Below are positions 6,749 through 14,522 of a stretch of DNA of 16,076 bases, piece after piece. Under the pieces are notes generated by a model. The model was given only the letters and a program-made list of their open reading frames with translations. It was not told the DNA's origin and made no database searches. The position numbers were made by a program, and so were the translations under genes. Position 1 is the stretch's first letter. Each line of letters opens with the position of its first letter. Source of the stretch: an uncultured Bacteroides sp. (lineage in GTDB: Bacteria; Bacteroidota; Bacteroidia; Bacteroidales; Bacteroidaceae); contig NZ_URFY01000072.1 of NCBI RefSeq assembly GCF_900547205.1, forward strand, positions 1-16,076. Reading direction: 5' to 3'.

Positions 6749-7255
6749 CTACTTTGACAGTTTCTGAAATGATTCAATTCGTTTTCTAAGTGCCACAAGA
6801 GCATTCGAGGCATCGTCGATACCTTCAACCGATTGTTCTAAAGGACAAAGACCATCTTTCTTCCTGTTCATTATCCGGTGAACTAGCTTAGTGTAACTTG
6901 TGGTAATGCCATTATTGTTCAGAAATTCAACAGCATCTTCACTCATCAATTCGCCATGTACGTGCTTCACTTTTCCGCAAATGGCTATGGCAGCTGCTGC
7001 ACGTCCAATAACTTTGTCCACCAGAGTAGCACCGGACATAGCTTCCTTATGCTCATCGTACATTACTAAGAGCGGATTCACGCCACGTCCGCGTTCCTGT
7101 CCGTAAATGGTGTCATTTATAATTAGCACACATTCTGCTTTACCATCCTGAATCAACTTCTTAGCCTCTTCCATCTTCGATTGCGCCATTAATTCAATGC
7201 CACACAAGAAAGAAAATGCAACAATCAACACATATTTTAATGTTCCGTTCGTCAT
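6749..7255 (-). CDS. Exported DUF1893-domain protein
   Basis: 168 residues. Residues 1-25 form a clear signal peptide (MTNGTLKYVLIVAFSFLCGI, then ELMAQS) with cleavage likely after Ala24. The rest matches DUF1893, the family of Thermotoga TM1506, whose fold resembles cytidine deaminase. Seen: ECVLIINDTIY near 41-51, GRGVNPLLVMYDE near 56-68, LVDKVIGRAAAAIAICGKV near 77-95, and the C-terminal CPLEQSVEGIDD near 137-148. The biochemical role of the family is unknown, and most relatives I recall are cytoplasmic, so the signal peptide is notable. Its start lies 10 bases after the stop of the upstream DUF362 lipoprotein gene, so the two are cotranscribed and both exported. Confidence 0.8.
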   Translation of the reverse strand: MTNGTLKYVLIVAFSFLCGIELMAQSKMEEAKKLIQDGKAECVLIINDTIYGQERGRGVNPLLVMYDEHKEAMSGATLVDKVIGRAAAAIAICGKVKHVHGELMSEDAVEFLNNNGITTSYTKLVHRIMNRKKDGLCPLEQSVEGIDDASNALVALRKRIESFQKLSK

Positions 7256-7265
7256 AAGTTTCTTA

Positions 7266-8276
7266 TCAATCTATTGATATAAGATCATATTTCATGCTAC
7301 CTAATCCTATTTTGGCAGAATACTCAACCGTATGTGTACCATGAAGTTCCTTGATGCGATTGACCAAAGGCTGATTGTTGTTATCCTCAGTGGGATTTAC
7401 GGCAAATACAAGGTCAAGACAAGCTTGGTCCAATGCCACCGGATCGGTAGAAGCCAGAATGCCGATATCTTTCATTTCAGGGTCGTGGGGGTGAGCATCA
7501 CAATCGCAGTCAATAGACAGATTATTCATCACGTTTATATATAAAATCTTATCACCGTAATAGTCATGGACAGATTGAGCCGCGGCAGCCATTGACTCAA
7601 GGAATGCATCTTGTTCTGCAACATTTCCCCAAAGCTCCCCTGTCTTTTCTGTTTTACCGGCAGTGTGAATATAGGCTTTCCCACTGGCAGAAGCCACACC
7701 GATAGACTGGTTTTTGAGTACACCGCCGAAGCCTCCCATTGCATGGCCTTTAAAGTGGGCAAGGTTAATCATGAAATCATAGTTCTTGATGTGCGAACCT
7801 ACAATATTATATTTAATATGTGTAGTATCCTTTACCGGAATTTTGATTTCACCTTCGGCATCCATGATGTCAACGTTAGCAATGTCGAAGAAACCGTGGT
7901 CACGTGCCGCCTTAAGATGATCTTCTGTACTGGAACGCTTTCCGCCATAAGCCGTGTTGCATTCTACAATTGTTCCTTTCACTTTCTGTACCAAATCCTT
8001 GATAAGAACAGGTTGCAGAAAATTGTGTCCTCCCGGTTCACCGGTACTGATCTTTACGGCTACCCGGCCATCTGCCGGACGCCCCAATGCTTCGTAAACT
8101 TTGACTAAAGCCTCAGGAGTGATTTCCTTAGTCATATACACTTTAGGAGTGGCAGATTCTGAAGCAGTGGCAGAATCTGTTGCTTTCTCGCCTTGCGGAT
8201 TTTTACTTTTGCTACCGCCACAAGCCGAGAAACTTATACAGGCAAACATCATTGAAAAAACTAAGAACTTGTACAT
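7266..8276 (-). CDS. DUF362-domain lipoprotein
   Basis: 336 residues. A lipoprotein signal peptide is plain: MYKFLVFSMMFACISFSAC, with Cys19 as lipid attachment site, followed by a Ser/Ala/Thr-rich linker to about residue 45. The remainder is a DUF362 domain: VAVKISTGEPGGHNFLQP near 73-90, ECNTAYGGKRSSTEDHLKAA near 104-123, and the family signature FKGHAMGGFGGVLKNQSIG near 174-192. DCDCDAHPHDPEMKDIGILA and STDPVALDQACLD follow near 255-288. Many DUF362 proteins are fused to 4Fe-4S ferredoxin segments; none is present here. The CDC pair and other cysteines could hold a metal, but that is conjecture. It is the first gene of the operon with DUF1893 and a flavin reductase-like protein. Function unknown. 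Confidence 0.85.
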   Translation of the reverse strand: MYKFLVFSMMFACISFSACGGSKSKNPQGEKATDSATASESATPKVYMTKEITPEALVKVYEALGRPADGRVAVKISTGEPGGHNFLQPVLIKDLVQKVKGTIVECNTAYGGKRSSTEDHLKAARDHGFFDIANVDIMDAEGEIKIPVKDTTHIKYNIVGSHIKNYDFMINLAHFKGHAMGGFGGVLKNQSIGVASASGKAYIHTAGKTEKTGELWGNVAEQDAFLESMAAAAQSVHDYYGDKILYINVMNNLSIDCDCDAHPHDPEMKDIGILASTDPVALDQACLDLVFAVNPTEDNNNQPLVNRIKELHGTHTVEYSAKIGLGSMKYDLISID

Positions 8277-8313
8277 AATTTCATTTTTATTTATGATTCA
8301 ATTTTATTTGGTA

Positions 8314-8321
8314 CAAAATTA
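8314..8321 (-). promoter_or_regulatory. -7 box for the DUF362 operon
   Basis: On the minus strand TAATTTTG matches TAnnTTTG, about 38 bases upstream of the DUF362 start codon. I see no TTTG at the right distance upstream, so the promoter may be weak or activator-dependent. Confidence 0.4.
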
Positions 8322-8531
8322 CTCGGATTTTACTTAATAACTTGTATATATGTTACTGATTTTCATACCATTTTTACAGTCCTCATTAGACACTTCTTGA
8401 ATCAAACAGGTGCACAAAGAAACATAATATGTAATTGAGGTTATCTTCTCCGTAATTTATATACAAAGACTTTCCTCAGTTCTTCCGAACTTTGCAACTA
8501 GAAATAATAGAATAACAGAACGATAAGAATT

Positions 8532-9737
8532 ATGAAACAGACTAGTAAATTAAGACCTGACTCAGGCGCGTTACTTGTATTTATCCTCACGGTGGGAGTA
8601 TTTGGAATTATCAACACCGAAATGGGGGTAATCGGTATTCTACCTCTGATTGCCGAGACTTTTCATGTGACCGTTCCCCAAGCAGGCTGGACAGTTAGTA
8701 TATTTGCATTGGTAGTTGCTATTTCCGCTCCCATCATGCCATTGTTGTTTTCGGGAATAAACCGTAAGAAAGTGATGCTACTGGCATTGGGTATTTTCAC
8801 ATTGAGCAACGTCATTTCAATGCTTACCACCAATTTCACCGTGTTGTTGATAGCCCGTGCACTGCCGGCCTTCCTGCATCCGGTCTATGTATCGATGGCT
8901 TTCACTGTAGCTGCCGCATCAGTCAGTAAAGAAAATGCTCCCAAAGCAGTAGCCAAAGTTTTTATTGGTGTCTCCGCCGGAATGGTGCTGGGAGTGCCGG
9001 TGACAAGCTATATTGCGAGTGAAGTTTCCTTCATGATGGGGATGGCTTTTTTTACAGTTGTCAATGCGCTGGTTTTCATTGCTACAATCATCTTTGTACC
9101 TTCAATGCCGGTAAAGGAGAAGCTCTCCTATGGTACACAACTCAATGTTCTGAAGAATAAGATTATGTGGTATTCAATTCTCTCGGTCACTCTTATAAAT
9201 GGTGCATTGTTCGGCTTTTTTAGCTATATGTCGGACTATCTAAGGACAGTGACCGATGTTTCATACAATGTCATCAGTACGATGCTCCTTGTATATGGTT
9301 TGGCAAATATTGTCGGCAACGTGATAGCCGGTAAGCAGCTTGCAGCCAATCCGGTTCGAAGTATGTTTCTTATTCCGTTTACATTGGTAGCAACATACGT
9401 CTGTCTGTTTGTTATGGGTGAATGGTTGGCGGCGATGGCGATTATTATCTTGCTACTTGGAGTACTGGCCGGATATGGTCAGAACACCATGCAATACATG
9501 ATTACCGAAGCTGCACCCCAAGCCCCGGACTTTGCCAACGGTCTGTATCTGTTGTCTGCTAATCTCGGCACAACACTGGGAGCAGCCGTTTGTGGAGTAT
9601 TTATAACATTCTTCAATACACGCTATTCTGTCATTGGTTCTTTGCTGTTCCTTGCGGCAAGTATCGTATTCGTTATTTTGAGAATATGTGCTGCACGGTC
9701 CTCAGAACAGATTAAAACGCAAATCGTAGTACAATGA
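8532..9737 (+). CDS. MFS efflux transporter (DHA1, AraJ/sugar-efflux-like)
   Basis: 401 residues, about 12 hydrophobic membrane segments, typical of drug:H+ antiporter-1 exporters of the AraJ/YdhP/SotB group in the inner membrane. The N-terminal half has FGIINTEMGVIGILPLIAET near 24-43, where the acidic residue and 'G.LP.IA' pattern are usual for this group. ARALPAFLHPVYVSMAF near 109-125 and FIGVSAGMVLGVPVTSYI near 144-161 (the antiporter 'G...G.P' motif) are also visible. The loop after TM2 is LFSGINRKKVML, a degenerate motif A. Substrate unknown. It is the first gene of a plus-strand operon and its stop overlaps the next start (ATGATGG). A degenerate -7 box, GAACTTTG, at 8487-8494 is the best promoter candidate I see and may need an activator. 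Confidence 0.87.
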   Translation: MKQTSKLRPDSGALLVFILTVGVFGIINTEMGVIGILPLIAETFHVTVPQAGWTVSIFALVVAISAPIMPLLFSGINRKKVMLLALGIFTLSNVISMLTTNFTVLLIARALPAFLHPVYVSMAFTVAAASVSKENAPKAVAKVFIGVSAGMVLGVPVTSYIASEVSFMMGMAFFTVVNALVFIATIIFVPSMPVKEKLSYGTQLNVLKNKIMWYSILSVTLINGALFGFFSYMSDYLRTVTDVSYNVISTMLLVYGLANIVGNVIAGKQLAANPVRSMFLIPFTLVATYVCLFVMGEWLAAMAIIILLLGVLAGYGQNTMQYMITEAAPQAPDFANGLYLLSANLGTTLGAAVCGVFITFFNTRYSVIGSLLFLAASIVFVILRICAARSSEQIKTQIVVQ

Positions 9738-10987
9738 TGGAGACGAAGAATAAAGATATTGCCAGACCCGTTCGTTCCGGAGAACGCTACATTCTGCTTG
9801 ATGCTTTGCGCGGATTGGCATTGTTCGGAATTTGCTTGGCTAACTTTCAGGAGTTCTCACTCTTTTCCTTTTTAAAAGAAGAAGTTGCATCTGGAATGCT
9901 GACAGCTGGCATTGATCGGGTTATACGCTATATACTATACATATTTATCGACGGAAAGTTTTATACCCTATTCTCTTTGTTATTTGGCATTGGCTTTTCC
10001 ATCATTATCTCGAATGCAGCGCGAAAACAGGTAAACGGTTTCCCTATTTTCTACCGGCGAATGGCAATCCTACTTCTTATAGGTTTCGTGCATCTGCTGT
10101 TCATTTGGAGTGGAGATATTCTTATGCTATATGCTTTGTTGGGACTTTTTCTGCCATTGTTCAGAAATATGTCGAACAAAGGATTGCTTATTACCGCAGC
10201 CTTCTTCCTTTTATTGCCGATAGTGGTTGATGCCATTATCAGAGTGATAGGCATTGATCTCTCAGCTCCAGTAGTCCGTACGCAGCAATACTACTGTGCA
10301 CGTTATGGCATTACAGATGATAACTTTGCCTATTGGCTTCGCGATGCGGACAATTACCCGGATGTTTTCAGGTTTCTGATACAAGGTGCCTTTGTCCGGA
10401 TGCAGGAGTTTATTGATGGAAACCGTGCTTTTAAGGTTTTAGGATTGTTCTTACTGGGATTTTATATTGGCAGGAACCGTTTGTATGCTCAACTGGACAA
10501 GAAGGTAAAGTTGCTGAAACGAATCACCATATGGGGCTTTACCATAGGATTGCCTGTTTCGTTGCTATATGCGTGGAGTGGTATGAATGCTCATCCTTGG
10601 GGATTGGCGGGACACACTCTGCTTTATACGTTCAGTGTATTCCCGATGGGGCTTGCCTATGCGTCAGGATTCAGCTTGTTTTATTTGCACAGCCAGAATC
10701 ATCGAATTTTTCGTTTGTTGGCTGCGCCCGGACGAATGGCACTTACCAACTACATCGGTCAATCCCTCTGGGGAATTATTATTTTTTATGGTATCGGCTT
10801 GGGATTTGGTGCTGATACCGGACTGATTTATGTGTTGCTGATAGCAATGGGTGTCTATATCATAGAAATCGCATTTAGCCACTTATGGTTGCACTTCTGC
10901 CAATTCGGACCGTTGGAATGGATTTGGCGTATGCTGACTTATGGAAAATGGCTTGCACTAACCAAAAACAAAACCAAAAAGATATGA
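9734..10987 (+). CDS. DUF418 membrane protein, acyltransferase-like
   Basis: 417 residues with about 9-10 membrane segments. The N-terminus YILLDALRGLALFGICLANF (18-38) is the family's signature, resembling the start of heparan-glucosaminide/OafA-like membrane acyltransferases. FIDGKFYTLFSLLFGIGFSI near 75-94 and YRRMAILLLIGFVHLLFIW near 106-124 are characteristic DUF418 stretches, and the C-terminal third (PGRMALTNYIGQSLWG near 333-348) is the Pfam DUF418 core. Transfer of an acyl group across the inner membrane is plausible but unproven. It overlaps the MFS gene by 4 bases; a second in-frame ATG at 9737 would abolish the overlap. Confidence 0.85.
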   Translation: MMETKNKDIARPVRSGERYILLDALRGLALFGICLANFQEFSLFSFLKEEVASGMLTAGIDRVIRYILYIFIDGKFYTLFSLLFGIGFSIIISNAARKQVNGFPIFYRRMAILLLIGFVHLLFIWSGDILMLYALLGLFLPLFRNMSNKGLLITAAFFLLLPIVVDAIIRVIGIDLSAPVVRTQQYYCARYGITDDNFAYWLRDADNYPDVFRFLIQGAFVRMQEFIDGNRAFKVLGLFLLGFYIGRNRLYAQLDKKVKLLKRITIWGFTIGLPVSLLYAWSGMNAHPWGLAGHTLLYTFSVFPMGLAYASGFSLFYLHSQNHRIFRLLAAPGRMALTNYIGQSLWGIIIFYGIGLGFGADTGLIYVLLIAMGVYIIEIAFSHLWLHFCQFGPLEWIWRMLTYGKWLALTKNKTKKI

Positions 10988-11034
10988 AGCAAATATTGTT
11001 TTTAGTATCTGAATCAAATAAAAAATATACTTAT

Positions 11035-11562
11035 ATGAAATCATATTTAATAGCTATTTTTACAATGCTGACGCTTTGGATTGGTTTTACATCGTGTAGC
11101 ACCGATGGTCCTATCCCAATTCTTCCGGATGCGGAACAATCGACTCCACCGGACAATAATGGGGAATCGGACAATGATGATAATAATAATTCTAACGAAA
11201 ATAATTCAATGAGCAATAAACTTAAAATAACTATAGGTTCAACCTCGTTCAATGCCACTTTGGTTGATAATGCAACCGTGGAAGCATTCAAGGCTAAACT
11301 GCCAATGACTGTGAATATGTCAGAAATGAACGGTAATGAAATATATTATTATATGCCGGACAATCTGCCGACATCACCTTCCAGACCGGGTACAATTCGA
11401 ACAGGAGATCTAATGCTTTATGGATCTTCGTGTGTCGTACTCTTTTATGAGACTTTCTCCACTTCCTACAGTTATACTCGCTTGGGACGTGTTGATAATC
11501 CTTCAGGATTGCTATCCGCTCTTGGTTCGGGAAGTGTAACGGTAACTTTTGAATTACAATAA
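11035..11562 (+). CDS. Lipoprotein with a cyclophilin-like fold
   Basis: 175 residues from ATG 11035. This start is chosen because it gives a proper lipoprotein signal (MKSYLIAIFTMLTLWIGFTS, then Cys21). Starts at 10885 or 10984 are open, but 10885 lies inside the DUF418 gene, and 10984 (overlapping its stop as ATGA) puts acidic residues before the hydrophobic segment. A Pro/Asp/Asn-rich linker (about 22-60) leads to a domain starting KLKITIGSTSFNATLVDN. The domain continues with FKAKLPMTVNMSEMNGNEIY and YTRLGRVDNPSGLLSALGSG and ends VTVTFELQ: the pattern of the cyclophilin-like (PF18050-type) family of small beta-barrels. Whether these isomerise prolines is unknown. It follows the DUF418 gene by 47 bases. 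Confidence 0.85.
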   Translation: MKSYLIAIFTMLTLWIGFTSCSTDGPIPILPDAEQSTPPDNNGESDNDDNNNSNENNSMSNKLKITIGSTSFNATLVDNATVEAFKAKLPMTVNMSEMNGNEIYYYMPDNLPTSPSRPGTIRTGDLMLYGSSCVVLFYETFSTSYSYTRLGRVDNPSGLLSALGSGSVTVTFELQ

Positions 11563-11643
11563 GTTTGACTTCAACGAACAGAAGAGAATGTTTGGAATTG
11601 AAATTGTTTTTTTAGAGGAAGGTAAATTCAGGTTATAGAAAAT

Positions 11644-12339
11644 ATGGAAAGAAGAAAGTTTTTAAAGGGCACGTTGTTTACGACGGGAAGTGTGTTGTTT
11701 AGTGGTGCACTCCTCTCCCGCTTACTGAATAATAAAGAACCGATAGATAACCCACTTCCTCCGCCAATTGAAAAAATACATCAGGGAAATGGAAAGAATG
11801 TACTTGTTTTAATGAGTGCAGGAACAAAACTTGGTAATACAGACCGATTGACCGATGCGTATGTCAAAGGGTTAATGGAGAAGGGGCATTCAGTTACAAA
11901 AGTATATTTGGGCAGTATGCGAATCGAAGGATGCAGGGGATGCGGTGTGTGTCAACGTCTTACTCATAAATGTGCAGTCAAGGATGATATGCAGCATCTC
12001 TATCCCTTATTTGCCGAATGTGACACTATTGTGATGGCCTCTCCTCTCTATTTCTGGACTGTCACGGCGCGATTGAAAGCTTTCATTGAAAGACTCTATG
12101 CCATCTCCGTTGATGACAAATATCCTTCTAAAGATACTGTGCTATTAATGACAGCCGGCGATGATAAGGATACGACCTTTGAACAACCTTTGCGCTATTT
12201 CCATCTAATAAGCCAAGTATTTGGCGGAAATGAGAAAGGAAGTTATTTAGCCGGAGGTTGTAGCGGATGCGAAAAGCTAGCACGTGAGATAAGTAAAGAA
12301 CATCTTGAGAATGCCTATAAACTGGGATTGGAATTATAA
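11644..12339 (+). CDS. Flavodoxin-like NAD(P)H/FMN reductase with N-terminal export-like segment
   Basis: 231 residues. Residues 1-27 (MERRKFLKGTLFTTGSVLFS, then GALLSRL) carry a twin-arginine-like 'RRKFLKG' followed by a hydrophobic stretch, suggesting Tat export or a membrane anchor. The flavodoxin-fold domain starts at KNVLVLMSAG (51-60), with GNTDRL (64-69) as FMN phosphate loop. CRGCGVCQ (97-104) plus Cys110 is the cysteine cluster of iron-sulfur flavoprotein/NADPH-dependent FMN reductase relatives. SPLYFWTVTARLKAFIERL (133-151) is the flavin-ring-binding segment of that family. It is likely a redox protein acting at or outside the membrane. It is last in the operon, 81 bases after the cyclophilin-like gene. 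Neither a terminator nor the substrate is evident. Confidence 0.83.
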   Translation: MERRKFLKGTLFTTGSVLFSGALLSRLLNNKEPIDNPLPPPIEKIHQGNGKNVLVLMSAGTKLGNTDRLTDAYVKGLMEKGHSVTKVYLGSMRIEGCRGCGVCQRLTHKCAVKDDMQHLYPLFAECDTIVMASPLYFWTVTARLKAFIERLYAISVDDKYPSKDTVLLMTAGDDKDTTFEQPLRYFHLISQVFGGNEKGSYLAGGCSGCEKLAREISKEHLENAYKLGLEL

Positions 12340-12463
12340 AAGAACAAACAGAATGAATGATTATGTATTCAGAATTTACTATTTAATTCAATTGAAGCCA
12401 TTCTCGCGACGCAAATGCTCTTCTGTTGTTTCAGATATTCCCAATTGTTTTTGGCATATCTTT

Positions 12464-13027
12464 TTATAAAATAGTCTTGATAAATTTTGCCGGGACACCA
12501 CCTACAACCGTGTTCGCTGCCACATCTTTTGTCACAACCGCTCCTGCACCGACAACGGCATTATCACCAATGGTAACACCTTGTAAGATAGTGGAGTTCG
12601 AGCCTATCCAGACATTTTTCCCGAGTATGATAGGTGCAGGATAGGTAAATTTGCGTTCTTCGGATGAAAGTCCATGATTTAGTGTGGCGAACACTACATT
12701 GTGCCCGATTTGACAACTGTCGCCTATGGTAACGCCACCATGATCCTGAAAATGGCAGCAAGCGTTGATAAATACATCCTCGCCAATAGTGAGGTTCTTG
12801 CCGAAATCGGTATAAAACGGAGGAAATACACGAAGCGATTGGGGTACCCGATAACCAAACAGTTCGGAAAGTAAATCGCGTACCTCGTCGAGAGTATGAT
12901 ACGCCGAATTCAACCGAAACGTGATGCGGCGCGCCTCGTTGCCCATTTCCTCCATGATGCAACGAACCTCCGCTGTATTGAGGACTTTCTGCGTCTTTAC
13001 ATATTCTTTAAAATCTTCAATGGTCAT
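12464..13027 (-). CDS. Hexapeptide-repeat O-acetyltransferase (maltose/galactoside type)
   Basis: 187 residues from ATG 13027. A TTG at 13054 would add nine residues (MNNNKKSIN) but overlaps the end of the upstream remnant frame, so I prefer the ATG. The N-terminal helical region (1-60) is the maltose acetyltransferase cap. A left-handed beta-helix follows: NLTIGEDVFINACCHFQDHG near 78-97, GVTIGDSCQIGHNVVFATLN near 97-116, then HGLSSEERK with the catalytic-type His. ILGKNVWIGSNSTILQGVTI near 130-149 and GDNAVVGAGAVVTKDVAANT with VPAKFIKTI complete it. It is expected to move acetyl from acetyl-CoA to a sugar or similar alcohol in the cytoplasm. It converges on the flavodoxin-like gene, leaving a 124-base gap without a clear terminator. 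Confidence 0.87.
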   Translation of the reverse strand: MTIEDFKEYVKTQKVLNTAEVRCIMEEMGNEARRITFRLNSAYHTLDEVRDLLSELFGYRVPQSLRVFPPFYTDFGKNLTIGEDVFINACCHFQDHGGVTIGDSCQIGHNVVFATLNHGLSSEERKFTYPAPIILGKNVWIGSNSTILQGVTIGDNAVVGAGAVVTKDVAANTVVGGVPAKFIKTIL

Positions 13028-13040
13028 ATTAATAGATTTT

Positions 13041-13145
13041 TTATTGTTGTTCAATCATAACCTGTATGTTACCACCGACGCTAAGAGCTTCGATGCCGTT
13101 GCCGTCCATGCGCCGACTGCCGATAATGTCGCCAAAGATAACATT
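13041..13145 (-). pseudogene. Remnant of a gene C-terminus, possibly cyclophilin-like
   Basis: A 34-codon stretch ends at TAA 13041-13043. It reads NVIFGDIIGSRRMDGNGIEA and closes LSVGGNIQVMIEQQ. Upstream the same frame meets a TAG four codons earlier, so no complete gene fits. The ending resembles the end of the cyclophilin-like domain at 11035-11562 (LGRVDNP-SGLLSALGSGSVT) and the general family ending 'GR.DGNGI.AL...G...V.IE'. Another frame of the same bases opens with ATG at 13164 (MGRRLFLMLSLATLSAVGAW), looks like a signal peptide and stops after 36 codons. The two readings cannot both be meaningful, and I favour the first. It sits 13 bases before the acetyltransferase start, as an upstream operon gene would. 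Confidence 0.4.
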
Positions 13146-13177
13146 AAAAAAAGTCTTCTACCCATAATCCGTTATTT

Positions 13178-13396
13178 TTATGAATGACTGTTATGAGTCA
13201 ATCCCCTTAATATCTCCATCTCGTTGTTCTCCAAATGAAAAGTCACAAGTTTTTCTTCCGAATCAGAAATAATGCCGTCCTGTGTAAGAAAACACAGTAT
13301 TACTTTCTGTGGTGTGGTATGATAACGATCTGCGATGAAACATACGACCTCGTCGTCATACAAAGCTTCGGGAATATTCATTTGTTTATTCATCAT
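13178..13396 (-). CDS. Small conserved-looking protein, function unknown
   Basis: 72 residues, acidic, with no signal peptide or membrane segment. The sequence NIPEALYDDEVVCFIADRYH, then TTPQKVILCFLTQDG and ENNEMEILRGLTHN, has a well-mixed composition and predicted helices that look like a real protein rather than a chance frame. I do not recognise a named domain; I believe similar short proteins occur in Bacteroides but cannot confirm it. Start choices are Met1, Met2 or Met6 (MNIPEAL). A -7 box (TAACTTTG, plus 13416-13423) lies only 20 bases upstream. It stands divergent from the AraC-type regulator and upstream of the remnant and acetyltransferase genes. Confidence 0.55.
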   Translation of the reverse strand: MMNKQMNIPEALYDDEVVCFIADRYHTTPQKVILCFLTQDGIISDSEEKLVTFHLENNEMEILRGLTHNSHS

Positions 13397-13415
13397 TCTT
13401 GCTCTTTAAATATTG

Positions 13416-13443
13416 CAAAGTTAATGCGTCACGCTGGAACAAA
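13416..13443 (-). promoter_or_regulatory. Promoter-like site upstream of the 72-aa gene
   Basis: On the minus strand TAACTTTG (plus 13416-13423) matches the -7 consensus. TTTG (plus 13440-13443) lies 16 bp upstream, shorter than the usual 19-21. A 9-bp palindrome, GCGTCACGC (13426-13434), lies between them and could bind a regulator. Confidence 0.4.
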
Positions 13444-13522
13444 CGTAACGATAAGTGGGAAGTTTGTACCACTTTTACTGATTTTAATGCATCGACATTC
13501 ATCTATTTCTTTCAAATTAATG

Positions 13523-13530
13523 TATCTTTG
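13523..13530 (+). promoter_or_regulatory. -7 box for the AraC-type regulator
   Basis: TATCTTTG matches TAnnTTTG exactly, 28 bases before the start codon at 13559. No TTTG stands at the expected -33 distance. Confidence 0.45.
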
Positions 13531-13558
13531 TGTCTGAATATCAAATCTGTAGAATACT

Positions 13559-14461
13559 ATGAGTAAGATTATGAAAATAAAAAATGTGAGCGATTACAGT
13601 CGTTATCTCGGACACATTGACCAACATTCGCTGGTCAGTGTCATCGATTATGCGGAAGTGTCTCCTATCCGTCATAGTCTGAACAATTATAGTGTTTATG
13701 GAATATTCTTTCACGACGAGGCGGATATAGACTTGGCATACGGATGCGGTAAGTATGATTATAAAAAGGGAACCGTTATTTGCGTAGCTCCAGGTCAGGT
13801 AGGAGGAAAGGAAGATAACGGTGAAAAGGTGGCACTGACTGGTTGGGCATTACTTTTTCATCCCGACCTATTACATGGCACTCCTCTGGAAAAAAGCATA
13901 AGGGATTATTCTTTTTTTGATTATAGGGTCAATGAAGCTCTTCACATGACCAGTGAAGAACATGATATATTCGTTTCCCTGATGCGGCAAATACGCGACG
14001 AGCTTCAAAACAGGCATGACGAACTCCAAAACGCTATTATCGTAGGATATATAGAACTAGTGCTGAACTTCTGTCAACGTTTCTACAATCGGCAATTCAT
14101 TACTCGAAAACTAGAGAATTCGGATATTCTCATGAAATTCGACAGGCTGTTGCGTGATTATTTTGAAGAAAAAGTTCAGCTAACGTTAGGCATACCTACC
14201 GTACAATATTGCGCTGATAAATTATGTATGTCATCCAACTATTTCGGAGATATGATCAAAAAAACAACCGGTGACACCGCCAGTAATTACATTCGTCAAT
14301 ATGTTATTCAACGGGCGAAAAATGAACTCACAACCGGGGCGAGCATTATATATGTTGCTAATGAACTTGGATTTGAATACCCCCAACATCTTAGCCGGAT
14401 GTTCAAAAGACAGACAGGGATTACCCCGTCGGAATATTGTGAAATTATTCGCAAGAGATAA
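13559..14461 (+). CDS. AraC-family transcriptional regulator
   Basis: 300 residues. The C-terminal third (about 200-300) is an AraC DNA-binding domain with two helix-turn-helix units: YCADKLCMSSNYFGDMIKKT, then GDTASNYIRQYVIQRAKNEL, and IIYVANELGFEYPQHLSRMF plus KRQTGITPSEYCE, the family's signature segment. The N-terminal part (1-180) is a cupin-like sensing domain (YSVYGIFFHDEADIDLAYGC, TVICVAPGQVGG, GWALLFHPDLLHGTPL), the form common in regulators placed next to oxidoreductase genes. The start at 13559 adds MSKI before a second possible start, MKIKNV (13571). Its likely targets are nearby: the promoter with paired direct repeats at 15775-15843, and perhaps the MFS operon. Effector unknown. 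Confidence 0.88.
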   Translation: MSKIMKIKNVSDYSRYLGHIDQHSLVSVIDYAEVSPIRHSLNNYSVYGIFFHDEADIDLAYGCGKYDYKKGTVICVAPGQVGGKEDNGEKVALTGWALLFHPDLLHGTPLEKSIRDYSFFDYRVNEALHMTSEEHDIFVSLMRQIRDELQNRHDELQNAIIVGYIELVLNFCQRFYNRQFITRKLENSDILMKFDRLLRDYFEEKVQLTLGIPTVQYCADKLCMSSNYFGDMIKKTTGDTASNYIRQYVIQRAKNELTTGASIIYVANELGFEYPQHLSRMFKRQTGITPSEYCEIIRKR

Positions 14462-14522
14462 TTACAAAACCTATACCGCTTGATATTAATAAAAGACCAG
14501 CATATAATTAAATAATAAATAT

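Noticed and set aside
10531..10826. 94- and 79-codon open frames inside the DUF418 gene
   Set aside because: They lie in other frames of a clear membrane-protein gene and have no independent signals.
12370..12463. Frameshifted continuation of the acetyltransferase (KICQKQLGISETTEEHLRRE)
   Set aside because: The acetyltransferase already ends normally at VPAKFIKTIL, and no known C-terminal extension matches.
12564..12962. 132-codon minus-strand open frame overlapping the acetyltransferase gene
   Set aside because: Shadow frame; the acetyltransferase frame shows unmistakable hexapeptide repeats.
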